A DNA stretch of 64,000 bases, taken from positions 806,001 through 870,000 of the forward strand of contig JAINUG010000114.1 of NCBI GenBank assembly GCA_029706075.1, written 5' to 3'. Below the pieces are notes generated by a model. The model did no database searches. It was not told where the DNA came from and was given only the letters and a program-made list of their open reading frames with translations. The number at the start of each line of letters is the position of its first letter. The stretch's first letter is position 1. Position numbers and translations under genes: made by a program. This DNA comes from Aldrovandia affinis. Its lineage: Eukaryota > Chordata > Actinopteri > Notacanthiformes > Halosauridae. Positions 21,625 through 31,340 of the stretch are shown piece after piece.

Positions 21625-24314
21625 TATAAAGTGCAATCCGTAAGTATTTGGACAGTGACACATTTTTTGTTGTTGTGGCTCTACTCCAGCAGATTGAATT
21701 TGAAATTAACCTCATAGTCATTGTTTCAAGTGCAGACTGTCACCTTTAATTAGAATTTGAGGGTGTTTACATCCATATTGGGTGAACCGTGTAGGTATTG
21801 CAGCCCTTTTAATACATTTTCCCCCAATTTTAAGGGACCAAAAGTAATTGGATGATTGGTTCCTCAGCTGTGTCTTGGGCAGGCGTGTTTCATTTCATTG
21901 TTACTTCTTGCACAAGATTAGGTGTGTCAAAATCAACTGTTTGGTACATTGTTAAGAAGCAAGAACACAATGGTGAGCTCAGAAATGGCAAACGAGCTGG
22001 TAGACCACAAAAGACTAGTGTAGTGGATGACATAAGAATACTTGGACTGGTGAAGAAAAACCCCTTTTCAACTGTAGGGGCCAGGTGTGGTTTTACCACA
22101 CCAGGTTATATTTAATCAGTCTCATAAAATTAAATAATTATAATCAGCCTCATTTGATTATTCACTTATGGATTATGGATATATGCATGCTTCAATTTTT
22201 AAATGAAAGCTATTGACTAGACTATTTTGGCTATATTCCCATGTTTCTATAACATCAAAACAGACACAATGTTTAACAAAGAATATTTATTAAAAACATA
22301 ATAACAAAATCAACAGAAACCAAGAAATTATAAGGGAAGCAAACGTTGGATTGATGAAAATAAATATATGAGAAAAAGGTGTGTATATGGGTGAGGAATG
22401 TTTGCTTGTTAAATATATGAGACGCGAAGCACTGAAACTGACCACGTGGAGTAGCCAGCGTTTGCGTGCTTTGTCTCTGAACAACGGCACACAGAAGTTG
22501 TCATGATACTCCGAAAAGGGCAAACGGTACTATGCGTGTGTATACATGAATAGTGGGATTGCGCAATGGATTCGCTGCATTTTGGTGAATAACTTTATGT
22601 TAGTTTCCTAAGGAGTAGCATTGCATTGTGGAGGGGAAGCATAGATTCAGAGTGCAATCTATGCTACCGACCAAAATTTGAATGAGTTATTTCAACTCTG
22701 CGAAACACGGAGATCATACATGTGACAAAGATTGTTAGTTACTGGGAAAGTTAGAAAGGATTAAAATGAACTCTGTTAAGGTAGCTATGGTCAACATGAA
22801 GGCAGCAAGTTAAACAGCTAACTAGTTAACCTGTTGTTACAATTCTTAATCCTAACACACTCGCTAAATGGTAATATAATATAACACAGTGTCGATGTGC
22901 TAATTATATAGTTACTATCCTAACTATTGCCTGCGATGTTTGTCAGTCCACTGAGCGTGTCGTTGCTTCCGATGGTGGTTCCAATAGTTGCACCTGTGGT
23001 GCATGGGTCCCTTTTGTTCAGCCTGGGGTAGAGTTCTTCACTGTGCTTTGTGGTTGTAGTGACTGCGCGCAGTTGTATTCTTCTACTCCGGTTCGTTCTG
23101 GTGATTCGTGACTTCGTTGTCGATGAGAAAAAAGGCCTTTCTCTTGGAGTTGGTAGCTGGTTGAGCTTAATTAACTAGAAAAAGTGCCAGGATGAGATGC
23201 TAGTACTCTGTTTTGGTGAAACAGATTAGTCTATGCAGGAATTTGTTCCTACGTAGGAATTAAAGCTCTTTTAAGTATTTCTGCCGAAAATACTAACTAG
23301 TTACTATGAGGTAGACTAGCCCAGCTTTTAGCTGCGTGACCTTACAGGAAGTAAGGAGGCAGAACAATGCGCGCAAGTGCAGGATAAAAAGGGCAATAGG
23401 TGCTTGCTAGTTTTATTTTGCGTTACAGTGGGGGAGGTGAAACGCTACTGTACTAGGTCATCCATTGGCTAACAGTCTTTTGAAGTTGCCGCTTAGAGTC
23501 GCGTGCAAGTGACATCTATTCGTCGTCACAACTACACAACTGTTGAACAGATCAAGAACAGTCGCCAGGATGTAGGATGTAGATGTGTCAAAGGCTACCA
23601 TCAAGAGAAGACTACACCAGCATAACATCAGAGGGTTCACCCCAAGATGCTAACCCCTGGTTACAGTTTGCAGAAAAGCGCATAAAAAAACCTGTAGAGT
23701 TCCGGAACAAAGTGTTATGGACAGATGAGACAAAGATGTACCAGAGTGATAGAAAGAGGAAAGTGTGGAGAAAAAAAGGAACGGCTCATGATCCGAAGCA
23801 TACCACCTCATCTGTCAAACATGGTGGAGGTGGTATTATGGCTTAGGCATGTATTGCTGCCACTAGAACTGTCTCACTTGTGTTCATTGATGATGTCACT
23901 TGCTGAAGACCAGTGAAGGCAAAAAGCCCCCGAAACAAGCAAGGACTGAAGATGGCTGCAGTACAGGCCTAGCAGAGCATCACCAGGGAAGATACCAAAC
24001 ATCTGGTGATGTCTATAGGTCGCAGACTTAAGGCAGTCATCGATTGCAAAGGATTTGCAACAAAATATTAAATATGATGACTTTATTTACGTTTATGTTA
24101 ATTTGTCCAATTACTTTTGGTCTCTTAAAATGGGAGGACTATGTATAAAAAGGGCTGCAGTTCCTACACGGTTCACCTGATATGGATGTAAAACCCCTCA
24201 AATTAAAGGTTTAACCTCGTAGTCATTGCTTCATTTCAAATCCAATGTGCTGAAGTACAGAGCTACAAGAATAAAAAATGTGTCACTGTCCAAATACTTA
24301 CGGACTGCACTGTA
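21625..24314 (+). mobile_element. Tc1/mariner fossil carrying a 1.46-kb LTR insertion
   Basis: Terminal repeats match: GTGCAATCCGTAAGTATTTG at the left and its counterpart CAAATACTTACGGACTGCAC at the right, each next to TA. The + strand encodes transposase pieces: the helix-turn-helix part (GVSKSTVWYIVKKQEHNG, NGKRAGRPQKTS) at 21900-22070 and, after the insertion, the first catalytic Asp region (NKVLWTDETKMYQS) at 23700. The C-terminal part is missing or too decayed to read. Confidence 0.75.
22073..23536 (+). mobile_element. Solo LTR, retrovirus-like, 1,464 bases
   Basis: The block starts TGTAGGGGCC and ends CACAACTACA (TGTA..TACA) and is flanked by 4-bp duplications CAAC (22069-22072 and 23537-23540). 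Removing it restores continuous Tc1 sequence (CAACTGTTGAACAGATCAAG). No coding region for gag, pol or env is inside. A TATA-like GATAAAAAG at 23383 near the right end suggests + orientation with a short R-U5. Length and 4-bp TSD fit an endogenous retrovirus LTR, but the family is not identified. Confidence 0.65.
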
Positions 24315-25074
24315 TATGGTACATTCATTATTTAATATGAGCAAAATGTTTTCATATTATGTATTAGCCTATGCATTGATTGTGTGTGTCTGTGTGTGCA
24401 TGTATGTGTGTTGCTCTTCTAATGATACCAAAAGGGCCTCTAGTTTTCACTGGCACATCCCAGTGAGACGGTTGTTATTTTTGCATTGACACATCCTATG
24501 GAATCCAGACTGGGCCAGTGCCCGCTGTAACTGGTGATGCATAATTGGCCACAGCGTCACTCAGGGAGGGACGGCTTCAATCGGCAGGGGTTCCCCACCT
24601 CAACAGTAGCGACTGTTCAGGATGATCGGGTGCCTGAAATCTGCCTGAAACAGCTGTGCCAGTTTCACAGTTCTCTGGTGCAGTAACTGCACAGTCCAGC
24701 TGGTGGATTGCAGGATGAAAAGAAGCAGCAAATTGCTACACATGTTTCTGAGGATGTGGACTAGTGTGGACCCTCCCAAATTGATGGAGGAAGTTGTAGT
24801 GATGCATTTTTACAGTTTTTACATTTACAATTTATTAAGATGGTTAAGAAAGGACAGAACAGTTGTGTGAAAGTACATCAGTTATCAGTAAGTTATTACA
24901 TTGGAACAAACTGTAGACCACTAATGAACATCTTTATCTTTTAGGAGTTTTTGGGTACCTTTTAGGATTTGTGCCTGTATATATTGTGTCAGTATATGTG
25001 TGCCACTTTAATACAAGTTCAGATAAAGCAGGTATCAGTCAAATTGGTAGATCCGCCTTCTCCCTTTTACATTT

Positions 25075-25284
25075 ACATTACATTTTCAGGCATTTAGCAG
25101 ACGCTCTTATCCAGAGCGACTTACATTTCTTTACATCCAATCCATTTTTACAGCTGGATATATTTACTGAAGCAATTCAGGTTAAGTACCTTACTCAAGG
25201 GTACAATAGCAGTGCCCCACCTGGGAATTGAACCTGTAACCTCTGAGTTACAAGCCCAGCTCCCTAACCATTACACTACACTGC
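25075..25284 (-). mobile_element. tRNA-derived SINE
   Basis: Same family and orientation as 15340-15565: tail GCAGACGCTCTTATCCAGAG, body AAGTACCTTACTCAAGG and B box complement GGAATTGAACC, ending in the tRNA-like head. Confidence 0.8.
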
Positions 25285-25834
25285 CAGCCATTTTATTGTT
25301 GGGCAAAACCTAAGAATTACTCAATTTTGCATCCAATATTTATTTCTGTTTTCGAAAGTCCGTTTTCTTCTGTGATTATTGCTTAGCAGAAAACCAGGGG
25401 CCCTAAAGCGTCTGCTTTATTTTATGTATATTTTGTGTGTGTTTGCTTCATCGGTCATCCTCATGTCTGTCATTTCAGTTAGGATATTAGATGGGTAGTG
25501 CTTTACAGCAATCTCTAAATTATGATTGCCGCATATTAATTCATGTAACTGCCTTAATTTGGGAGTTGCTTAGAACCTCTTAATTAATTAATGCATTATT
25601 TTTGGGGGGTTTGTAGTCGGTTTTAATGGGTATTGCCTTACTGGAATTACTTTATTACTGCTCTTACATATTTGCTGTAAAGTGTTGCTCACATTAGTGT
25701 GGTAGTTATATTGCAGTTGAGGCTCTTGAACAGACAATATTATCAAAATAAGTTGACCCTGAAGTGAAAGAGGTGAGTAGAGACCTCCTCTCTTGGGTGA
25801 AACGAGGCCTCCACCCAGCTTATGTGCCCTCTAG

Positions 25835-26750
25835 GCCTGCACTCTGCCAAAGATGGAGGGCCACTGCAGGCGCAGGCAGGAGCCCCGGTGGCGCTGGTTT
25901 TACAGCTCCCTCACTGCCACATGCGAGGTATTCCTCTACAGCGGCTGCGGAGGGAACAACAACAATTTCGAGAGCCTCCATGCCTGTCAGCAGCGTTGCA
26001 TGCTGGGAGCTTGCTGCTACCGCCAGCCCAGGCTTCCAGCCATTCTGGTGGGGTTCGATCAAGATGGCTATGACCGGTACGGGTACAACGTTTCTAACCT
26101 GGACCGGCACGGGCAAGAGCCAGGAGTGGCCAAAAGCCAGGAGTGGGCGGGTCCGGCTCTGTTTGGCCTCAACGGGAAAGTCTTCAGCAGGCTGAGAGAC
26201 GGGAGGACGTTCAACAAATATGGCGTTGATCGCAATGGTTATGACAGAGAGGGGTTTCACAGAGACACTGGGTTCAACCTGACCGGCCACAACCACAAGG
26301 GGGACTATGACGGTCGCTCAAAATTCAACCGGGACGGGTACGACCGCAAGGGCTTCAACAGGGCAGGCTTTGACTGCAGTGGCCTGGACGCTCATGGCTT
26401 TAACTACCTGGGCCTGAGCGCGGGGTTCGCGTACAGCTGCGAGCACCTCTCCCTGGTGCAGTGCCAACTGCGCAGCCAGAATGGCCTGCGCAGGGAGGCA
26501 GTGAGCTTCTCCCCCGGGCGGAGCTGTGCAGACGTGCGCTGTAGAGAGGACTGCGGCTGCTCTTTCCACGGGTCCTCCTACCGCCTCGGGGAATCTTTCG
26601 AGTACGCATGTGAGGTATGCGTGTGCAGCTACACGGGTTCTGTGGAGTGCAACTGCCGACACCTGACCCAGCGCAAGGAGGTGAGGGATATGACCCCTGC
26701 GGAGAGAGCGGTGTACCAGCAGGCCATTGGGGTGCTTTACTCTATGCCAG
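25835..26750 (+). CDS. Kunitz, GYD-repeat and VWC-like exon
   Basis: One long exon (916 bases, phase 0 in, phase 1 out at GCCAG|GTATCA). Residues 2-55 form a Kunitz/BPTI domain with six cysteines spaced 8, 18, 7, 12 and 3; the second gap is normally 15, so the loop carries three extra residues, and the P1 residue after Cys2 is Arg. Residues 72-195 are two runs of a five-residue repeat of type G-(Y/F)-(D/N)-x-x, for example DGYDRYGYN and RKGFNRAGFD, split by a QEWAGPALFGLNG segment. Residues 200-275 form a Cys-rich VWC-like half domain (GCSFHGSSYRLGESF, CEVCVCS). The end (RKEVRDMTPAERAVYQQAI) is the helix that opens tyrosinase/hemocyanin domains. Third-position GC is high and there is no stop. 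Confidence 0.85.
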
Positions 26751-27267
26751 GTATCATATTACTGTCATTTCTGTCTTTCACATGAGTTACTGCACCACAC
26801 TAACAAGCATAGCCTCATGTGGCTTACCTATGAATACATGAAGCATGAATGCACAACCTTGTTTAGATTAATACATATCACTGCTCTAGTTTCCACTAAT
26901 CTGACTAACAGAAACAGACTTTTAGTTTTATTTATCTGATTTATGACAGGACCAGTATATGTTTAAATTTTGTGCTGGGGTTCCCAAGTAGAGAATCCAG
27001 CTAAAGCACTAATTCTGAGTGAAGCAATGCACCCCATGATCTAGATAGAATCCTGGTAATGCCAGTACTGACTGTGGATGGGAGTCCCTGAGGGCAAGGC
27101 ACAATTAGCCATTGTGTCACCAAGGGAGGGAGGAATTTAGATGTTAGGTTTTAGTATTTAATACACTATTGTGCTCCTCCCCCAAATTTAATAAAAAGGT
27201 TTCATGTCTGATAATTAATCATTTCCTGCCCCCCCCCATTCCCCCTACCTTGCCATTGTGCTATCAG

Positions 27268-28705
27268 GAGTTTGGGAAAGCTTTGCTAGAATACGGGCTG
27301 ATTATATGCCTCAGGCCAATCGGCAGTTCTCCTTCCTGCCCTGGCACCGCTACTTCCTGAAGGTGGTGGAACGGGAGCTGCAGAAGGCCTCGTCTTGTCA
27401 GATCTCCATCCCCTACTTTGAGTGGACAGTGGATGCAGGCTCCCTGGAGACCTCTGCCATCTGGCAGGCTAATTTCTTTGGGGGCAATGGGGACCCCAAG
27501 ACTGGCTGTGTCTCCCACCACCCCTTCCAGGGCGAGGCGCACTGGTCCCCCTGCCTGCGGCGGAAGTTCAACTCCTCCATCTCCCTGCCCGACGCCGTTA
27601 ATCTGCAGCTGCTACTGGCGGAGGAGGATTTTGGCCAGTTCTCCACTCAGACCTGGATGGTTTCGGCGCTCTTCCACCTCTGGGTGGGGGGTCACATGGC
27701 GTCTGTACTCAGCCCGTACGACCCCGTCTTCCTGTCCCACTACGCCTTCATGGACAAGCTGTGGGCACAGTGGCAGGAGCGCAGGCGCGATGCGCTCTCG
27801 CAGTTTCCCGGGGAACTGAGGTACACGAAGATGAAGCCTTTCAACGTGGCTCCGGACGATGTCCTGCGGTCCCAGCAGCAGCTGTGCACTCTCTATGTGC
27901 CCATCACCCTGGGCACCCCCTGTAATGTCACCTCATCACGGAAACCGTCTGGCCCAGATAAGGACCAATACAACAGGCATGCCATAGACTCTGACGATTA
28001 TGACCAATATGACTACAGCAGGAAGGATGTTGGACTTAAAGTGAACACTAACCATCAAACTACGTACGACAAAAATGGTTACAACATACATGGCTATGAC
28101 CAGAGCGGTTTTGACCAAATGGGCTGGGACAAATATGGCTTTGCCCAGGACAAATTTGATCGCGACTACATGGATGTCGACGGCTACGATATTTTCGGGT
28201 ACAGCCGCTATGGGTTCAATCGGTCTAATGTCACGTCTTTTGGGATGAGAAGGGATGGGACCTTTGTCTCCTCTGTGAGTGAAAAGGTCATGGACCAGCT
28301 CTTCGAAGATGGATACAACAAGTACGGCTTTGACGCCTTCGGCTTGGACAGGAACGGCTTCGACATGTTTGGGTTTCGCACTGACAGCTATGACAAGGAC
28401 AAATGTAACTTCTTCTTCCAGGGCCCCCACTACATGAGGTTTTACTTCTTTGCTCAGCTCCAGATCAGCATGGCGGGTCCAGGGACTCTGTCCCGAATAA
28501 AGCGCATCTGTCCTCACATCACACCCTTGCCCGAGAGCTGGGTCATTCAGAACTGGTTGGCTCTGGACACTGGGGAGGGCATGGCTGCGATTCGCATCAT
28601 GGAGCAGGAGTGGACCTTACAGCACCCGTTTGACAGGGACTACATACCCAATATCTCCTCAGTGAAGGAGAGCGGCTTGTGGCTTCCCATCACCCCCGAC
28701 CTCAG
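27268..28705 (+). CDS. Tyrosinase-like (copper-ligand-poor) and GYD-repeat exon
   Basis: The acceptor GCTATCAG starts a phase 1 exon of 1,438 bases (479 residues) ending phase 2 at CTCAG|GTAATA. Residues 1-175 carry the tyrosinase/hemocyanin signatures FLPWHRYFLKVVERELQ (CuA) and HLWVGGHM plus DPVFLSHYAFMDKLWAQWQ (CuB). Of the six expected copper histidines only H27 (PWHR) and H137 are seen: the second CuA position is Asn18, no His lies in the usual range for the first, and the CuB positions are Ser133 and Tyr159. Residues 230-380 are a second block of GYD/GFD pentads, and residues 380-479 a mixed domain with NFFFQGPHYMRFYFF. It is probably a secreted, catalytically inactive tyrosinase relative. 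Known vertebrate tyrosinases (TYR, TYRP1, DCT) are membrane-bound and lack these flanking modules. Confidence 0.85.
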
Positions 28706-28895
28706 GTAATACAGACACCTCCTCACCCCTGACATCAGGAAATACAGACACCCCTTTACCCCTCACCTTCGGTATTACAGATGCCCCTTCACTTCTAGCC
28801 TCAGGTAATACAGACGCTCTTAACACCCATAAAATTAGGTAAGAGTAATGCCACTTCACCTGTAACCTCTGGTAATACAGACAGACCCCCCTTAC
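28697..28895 (+). repeat. Minisatellite that starts at the tyrosinase exon donor
   Basis: Four to five units of 40-50 bases with (C/A)TCAGG(T/A)AATACAGAC; the first unit contains the exon's own donor and a near-exact copy of the donor recurs at 28801-28817. Confidence 0.75.
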
Positions 28896-29159
28896 CCTCA
28901 AGTAATTTGTATGACTTACTCATTAAGGTTTCTATTCATAGCCTGTTTAATATTTTCTGAATGTACACTGGATTACATGTGCAATTACATGCAGGAACAA
29001 TCAGAGGCTCACAGCTGAAGGCTGAAGTAGAAATCCAGTTATTAGGCAGCCAGAAGGAACAGGCTCAATGTGTGCACAGAGTGTGTGTGTAGTGGTTGTT
29101 CCCTCTCCGTTTAGAGCCACAGCGTGATTGCTTGTGCTTGGCTGCTCTCTCGTCCCCAG

Positions 29160-29352
29160 GTTTTGCTTTGAGTTGCACTGGTTCTCAGGCTGTCCAGTGG
29201 GCCCCGCCCCAGTGACCTGCCCTGACCACTGCAAGAACGCCCGCTGCGTGGGCTACCCGGACGCTGAGTGCCATGTCCATAACTGCGGATCCTGCTTTAC
29301 CGAGTGGTATGACAGAGACACGGGCAGCCATGTCATGTGTCAGGGCTGGTAA
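29160..29352 (+). CDS. Cys-rich last exon with stop
   Basis: The acceptor TCGTCCCCAG joins in phase 2 to the preceding exon (AG plus G makes Arg). The exon encodes 64 residues and ends with TAA at 29350-29352. It has eleven cysteines in a pattern CPDHCKNARC, YPDAECHVHNCGSC, FTEWYDRDTG and VMCQ, resembling small Cys-rich modules of matrix proteins. I do not recognise the family with certainty. The only GT near the stop that could act as a donor would leave phase 2 and cannot join the phase 1 VWC2 acceptor in frame. Confidence 0.75.
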
Positions 29353-30300
29353 CCAGGGGGCACTGTTGAGTTAAGGAGCCGTCAATATGGGGGCCACTCC
29401 CAGGATGGGGGGGGAACACCCTGGGCCTCTCGGACAAGGACACCAAATCCAAGATTTGCCGGATGCTTCAAATACCTGATAAATCTTTGTATTCATAGGA
29501 ATTTCTCTGGTCGACAAGTGACTTGATTGATTTCATAGCATCTGTTGGAGTGACTGGAATTGTGGTTTGACACCAGCATAAAAATACATGGTGAACACAT
29601 TTGCCAGGCTAAAAACAACAAAATGGAAATATTACAGTACTGTTAATATAATGTTAGCAAAAAGGTCTTAAAGATATGAAACATTTGAAAAGACTTTCCA
29701 AAAGAGCAATGTATTTTTTGTGTGCTCACTAAAACATACCAGTATATGTGAAAGATCACCTGCTGTAGTTTAAAAAACTGTGCACACTATTCAGAGATGG
29801 TATTGTGGAATGGCAGAAGAAAACCCAGTATATTATCATATTTATGATAATTGCTCCATTTATCGCCAATGTGTTTTAAATTGTATTTGGCTCTGGCTTA
29901 TTGGACAGTGTTGTATTTATAATACATCAGGCATGTTTACCTTTTATTTGTGCCTGCCCACACTTTTGTCATAGCATAGTTTTTTGAGAAGTATTTTTGT
30001 TAATCATATGTAAAAGGACACTGCAGTGGAAATTGTTGTTTTATTTGACTATCATTACTATAGAATTACACTCTAAAATTGAGGAATGAGAATGATGGTT
30101 TTGCAAATGCACACTAATAGCTCATGTACACTAACCCCCCTCCCCTTAATAGTTTCTGCATGTTTGATTGTTGCACAGCTCAGATCATGACTTTCTCATC
30201 TCTTGCACAAGAACCACAGCTGCATGGACCACTGCTAAATCAAGAGCAAAGCTTTTCTCTCTTCCTTTTGTATTCAATAAAGATAAGGGGTTGCACAACC
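29353..30300 (+). other. Probable 3' UTR of the tyrosinase-like isoform
   Basis: No coding exon seen after the stop at 29352. The first good polyadenylation hexamer AATAAA lies at 30276-30281, giving a 3' UTR of about 0.9 kb. The extent is inferred from this signal only. Confidence 0.4.
30276..30281 (+). promoter_or_regulatory. Candidate polyadenylation signal AATAAA
   Basis: The first canonical hexamer after the stop codon at 29352, in the sequence TTCAATAAAGATAAG. GT/T-rich stretches follow within 60 bases (GTGTTCTTGTTCC). Its use would end the short isoform before the VWC array. Confidence 0.4.
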
Positions 30301-31179
30301 ACATCAAGTGTTCTTGTTCCCATGTTCTGCATGCTGTATTTTCAATCCCTTCACTGTGCACATATGGTTCCCTTCCTAATCGCTTGGCCTTGCAGAAAAA
30401 GCACTGACCAGCCTTTTCTACAGGGCAGTTTTGTACTGGTAAGCAAATGTACGATCTTCAGTTGAAAATTATGCACATTACTTCAGTGAGGTACAATATA
30501 CCTCACTACCGAGGTATCGTAACTCTACATATTATGGGCAATTTAAAATGCTTTGTGACTTCAGTGAATCCACAATCCCTGCACCAGTGGGTGTACTGGT
30601 TACAGTATAGGGTAGGAATGTCACTCAAAAAAGACTGAAGACATTTTTAAGGTCATTAGTAATGAATAGGTACCTTGGAAGATTTTTTGCAATTTTTCTC
30701 AAATTTTGCCAGTTGAAAGTGTTTTGTGTCTCAATCTCTATCTCAGTCTCTATCAGCACAGAAACAATTTTGACTAAAATGGTTCAAATGACTGGCACCA
30801 TAGTGACCTGAAGCTGAATCTGCTTGGAATTTGTGGAATGATGCTGCAGGCTCTTGACTTCAGCCCCAAAGAAAACGACTGAAACAGTTGTCTGACTGAA
30901 ACAGGGTTTGCAAGTAAAATATAAAAGGATATGTCGACAGTGCATTGATTTGTATGGCCCATATCTATTATAATAATAGAGCATTTCTGAGCATCACTGT
31001 ATGTTACAGTGTAACTCCTGTGATTATTGCTTATTAAATATCCTGGTGTGTGATAAGCGAAAGTTAAGAGACTAAGGGCAGGTCAGGATGTTGCGATCAT
31101 GCTTTCATTGGCATGTTTTTAGAGCTTATCCCATTTGAATAGGGTGGCTGCAGTCCTCTACTGTGTTTCTATTCTTGCT

Positions 31180-31340
31180 CACAGTATATAAACTTTCCTT
31201 CTACATTCAGGGTCATTTCATTTTTACAGTATGCAAACCATATCTATATTCAGGGTTCTCACAGTATGTGAACTATTCCTCTACATCCAGCACACTTTAA
31301 TGCTCACAGTATGTAAACTTTCCCTCTACATGGGCCATGC
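31180..31340. repeat. Degenerate minisatellite
   Basis: Diverged units with CTCACAGTATGTAAACT and CCTCTACAT recur four times. Confidence 0.6.

Larger units (their letters stand above)
20360..25834. other. Intron between EGF and Kunitz exons
   Basis: Besides the repeats listed separately, 24315-25070 and 25285-25834 show no supported exon. A missed short exon of length divisible by three cannot be excluded, because both flanking exons are in phase 0. Confidence 0.5.
2833..29352 (+). other. kcp-locus isoform ending in Kunitz/pseudo-tyrosinase module
   Basis: Gene-level entry. Nine exons (2833-2956, 8967-9523, 10969-11041, 17744-17976, 18312-18477, 20220-20359, 25835-26750, 27268-28705, 29160-29352) join with matching phases into one open frame of 1,280 codons ending at TAA 29350-29352. 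Order: signal peptide, TSPN, coiled coil, VWC, EGF, Kunitz, GYD repeats, VWC-like half domain, tyrosinase-like domain, GYD repeats, C-terminal region, Cys-rich tail. The first five exons are shared with the VWC-array isoform. That the two products are alternatively spliced from one promoter is inference; a separate nested gene is possible, but no promoter or signal-peptide exon was seen before the EGF exon. Confidence 0.65.

Noticed and set aside
25820..26662. Long - strand ORFs (158 and 114 codons) over the Kunitz exon
   Set aside because: Antisense of a real coding exon with domain signatures on the + strand.
27936..28517. 193-codon - strand ORF over the tyrosinase-like exon
   Set aside because: Low-complexity antisense of the GYD repeat, with the V/I/A composition expected from the reverse of GYD codons.
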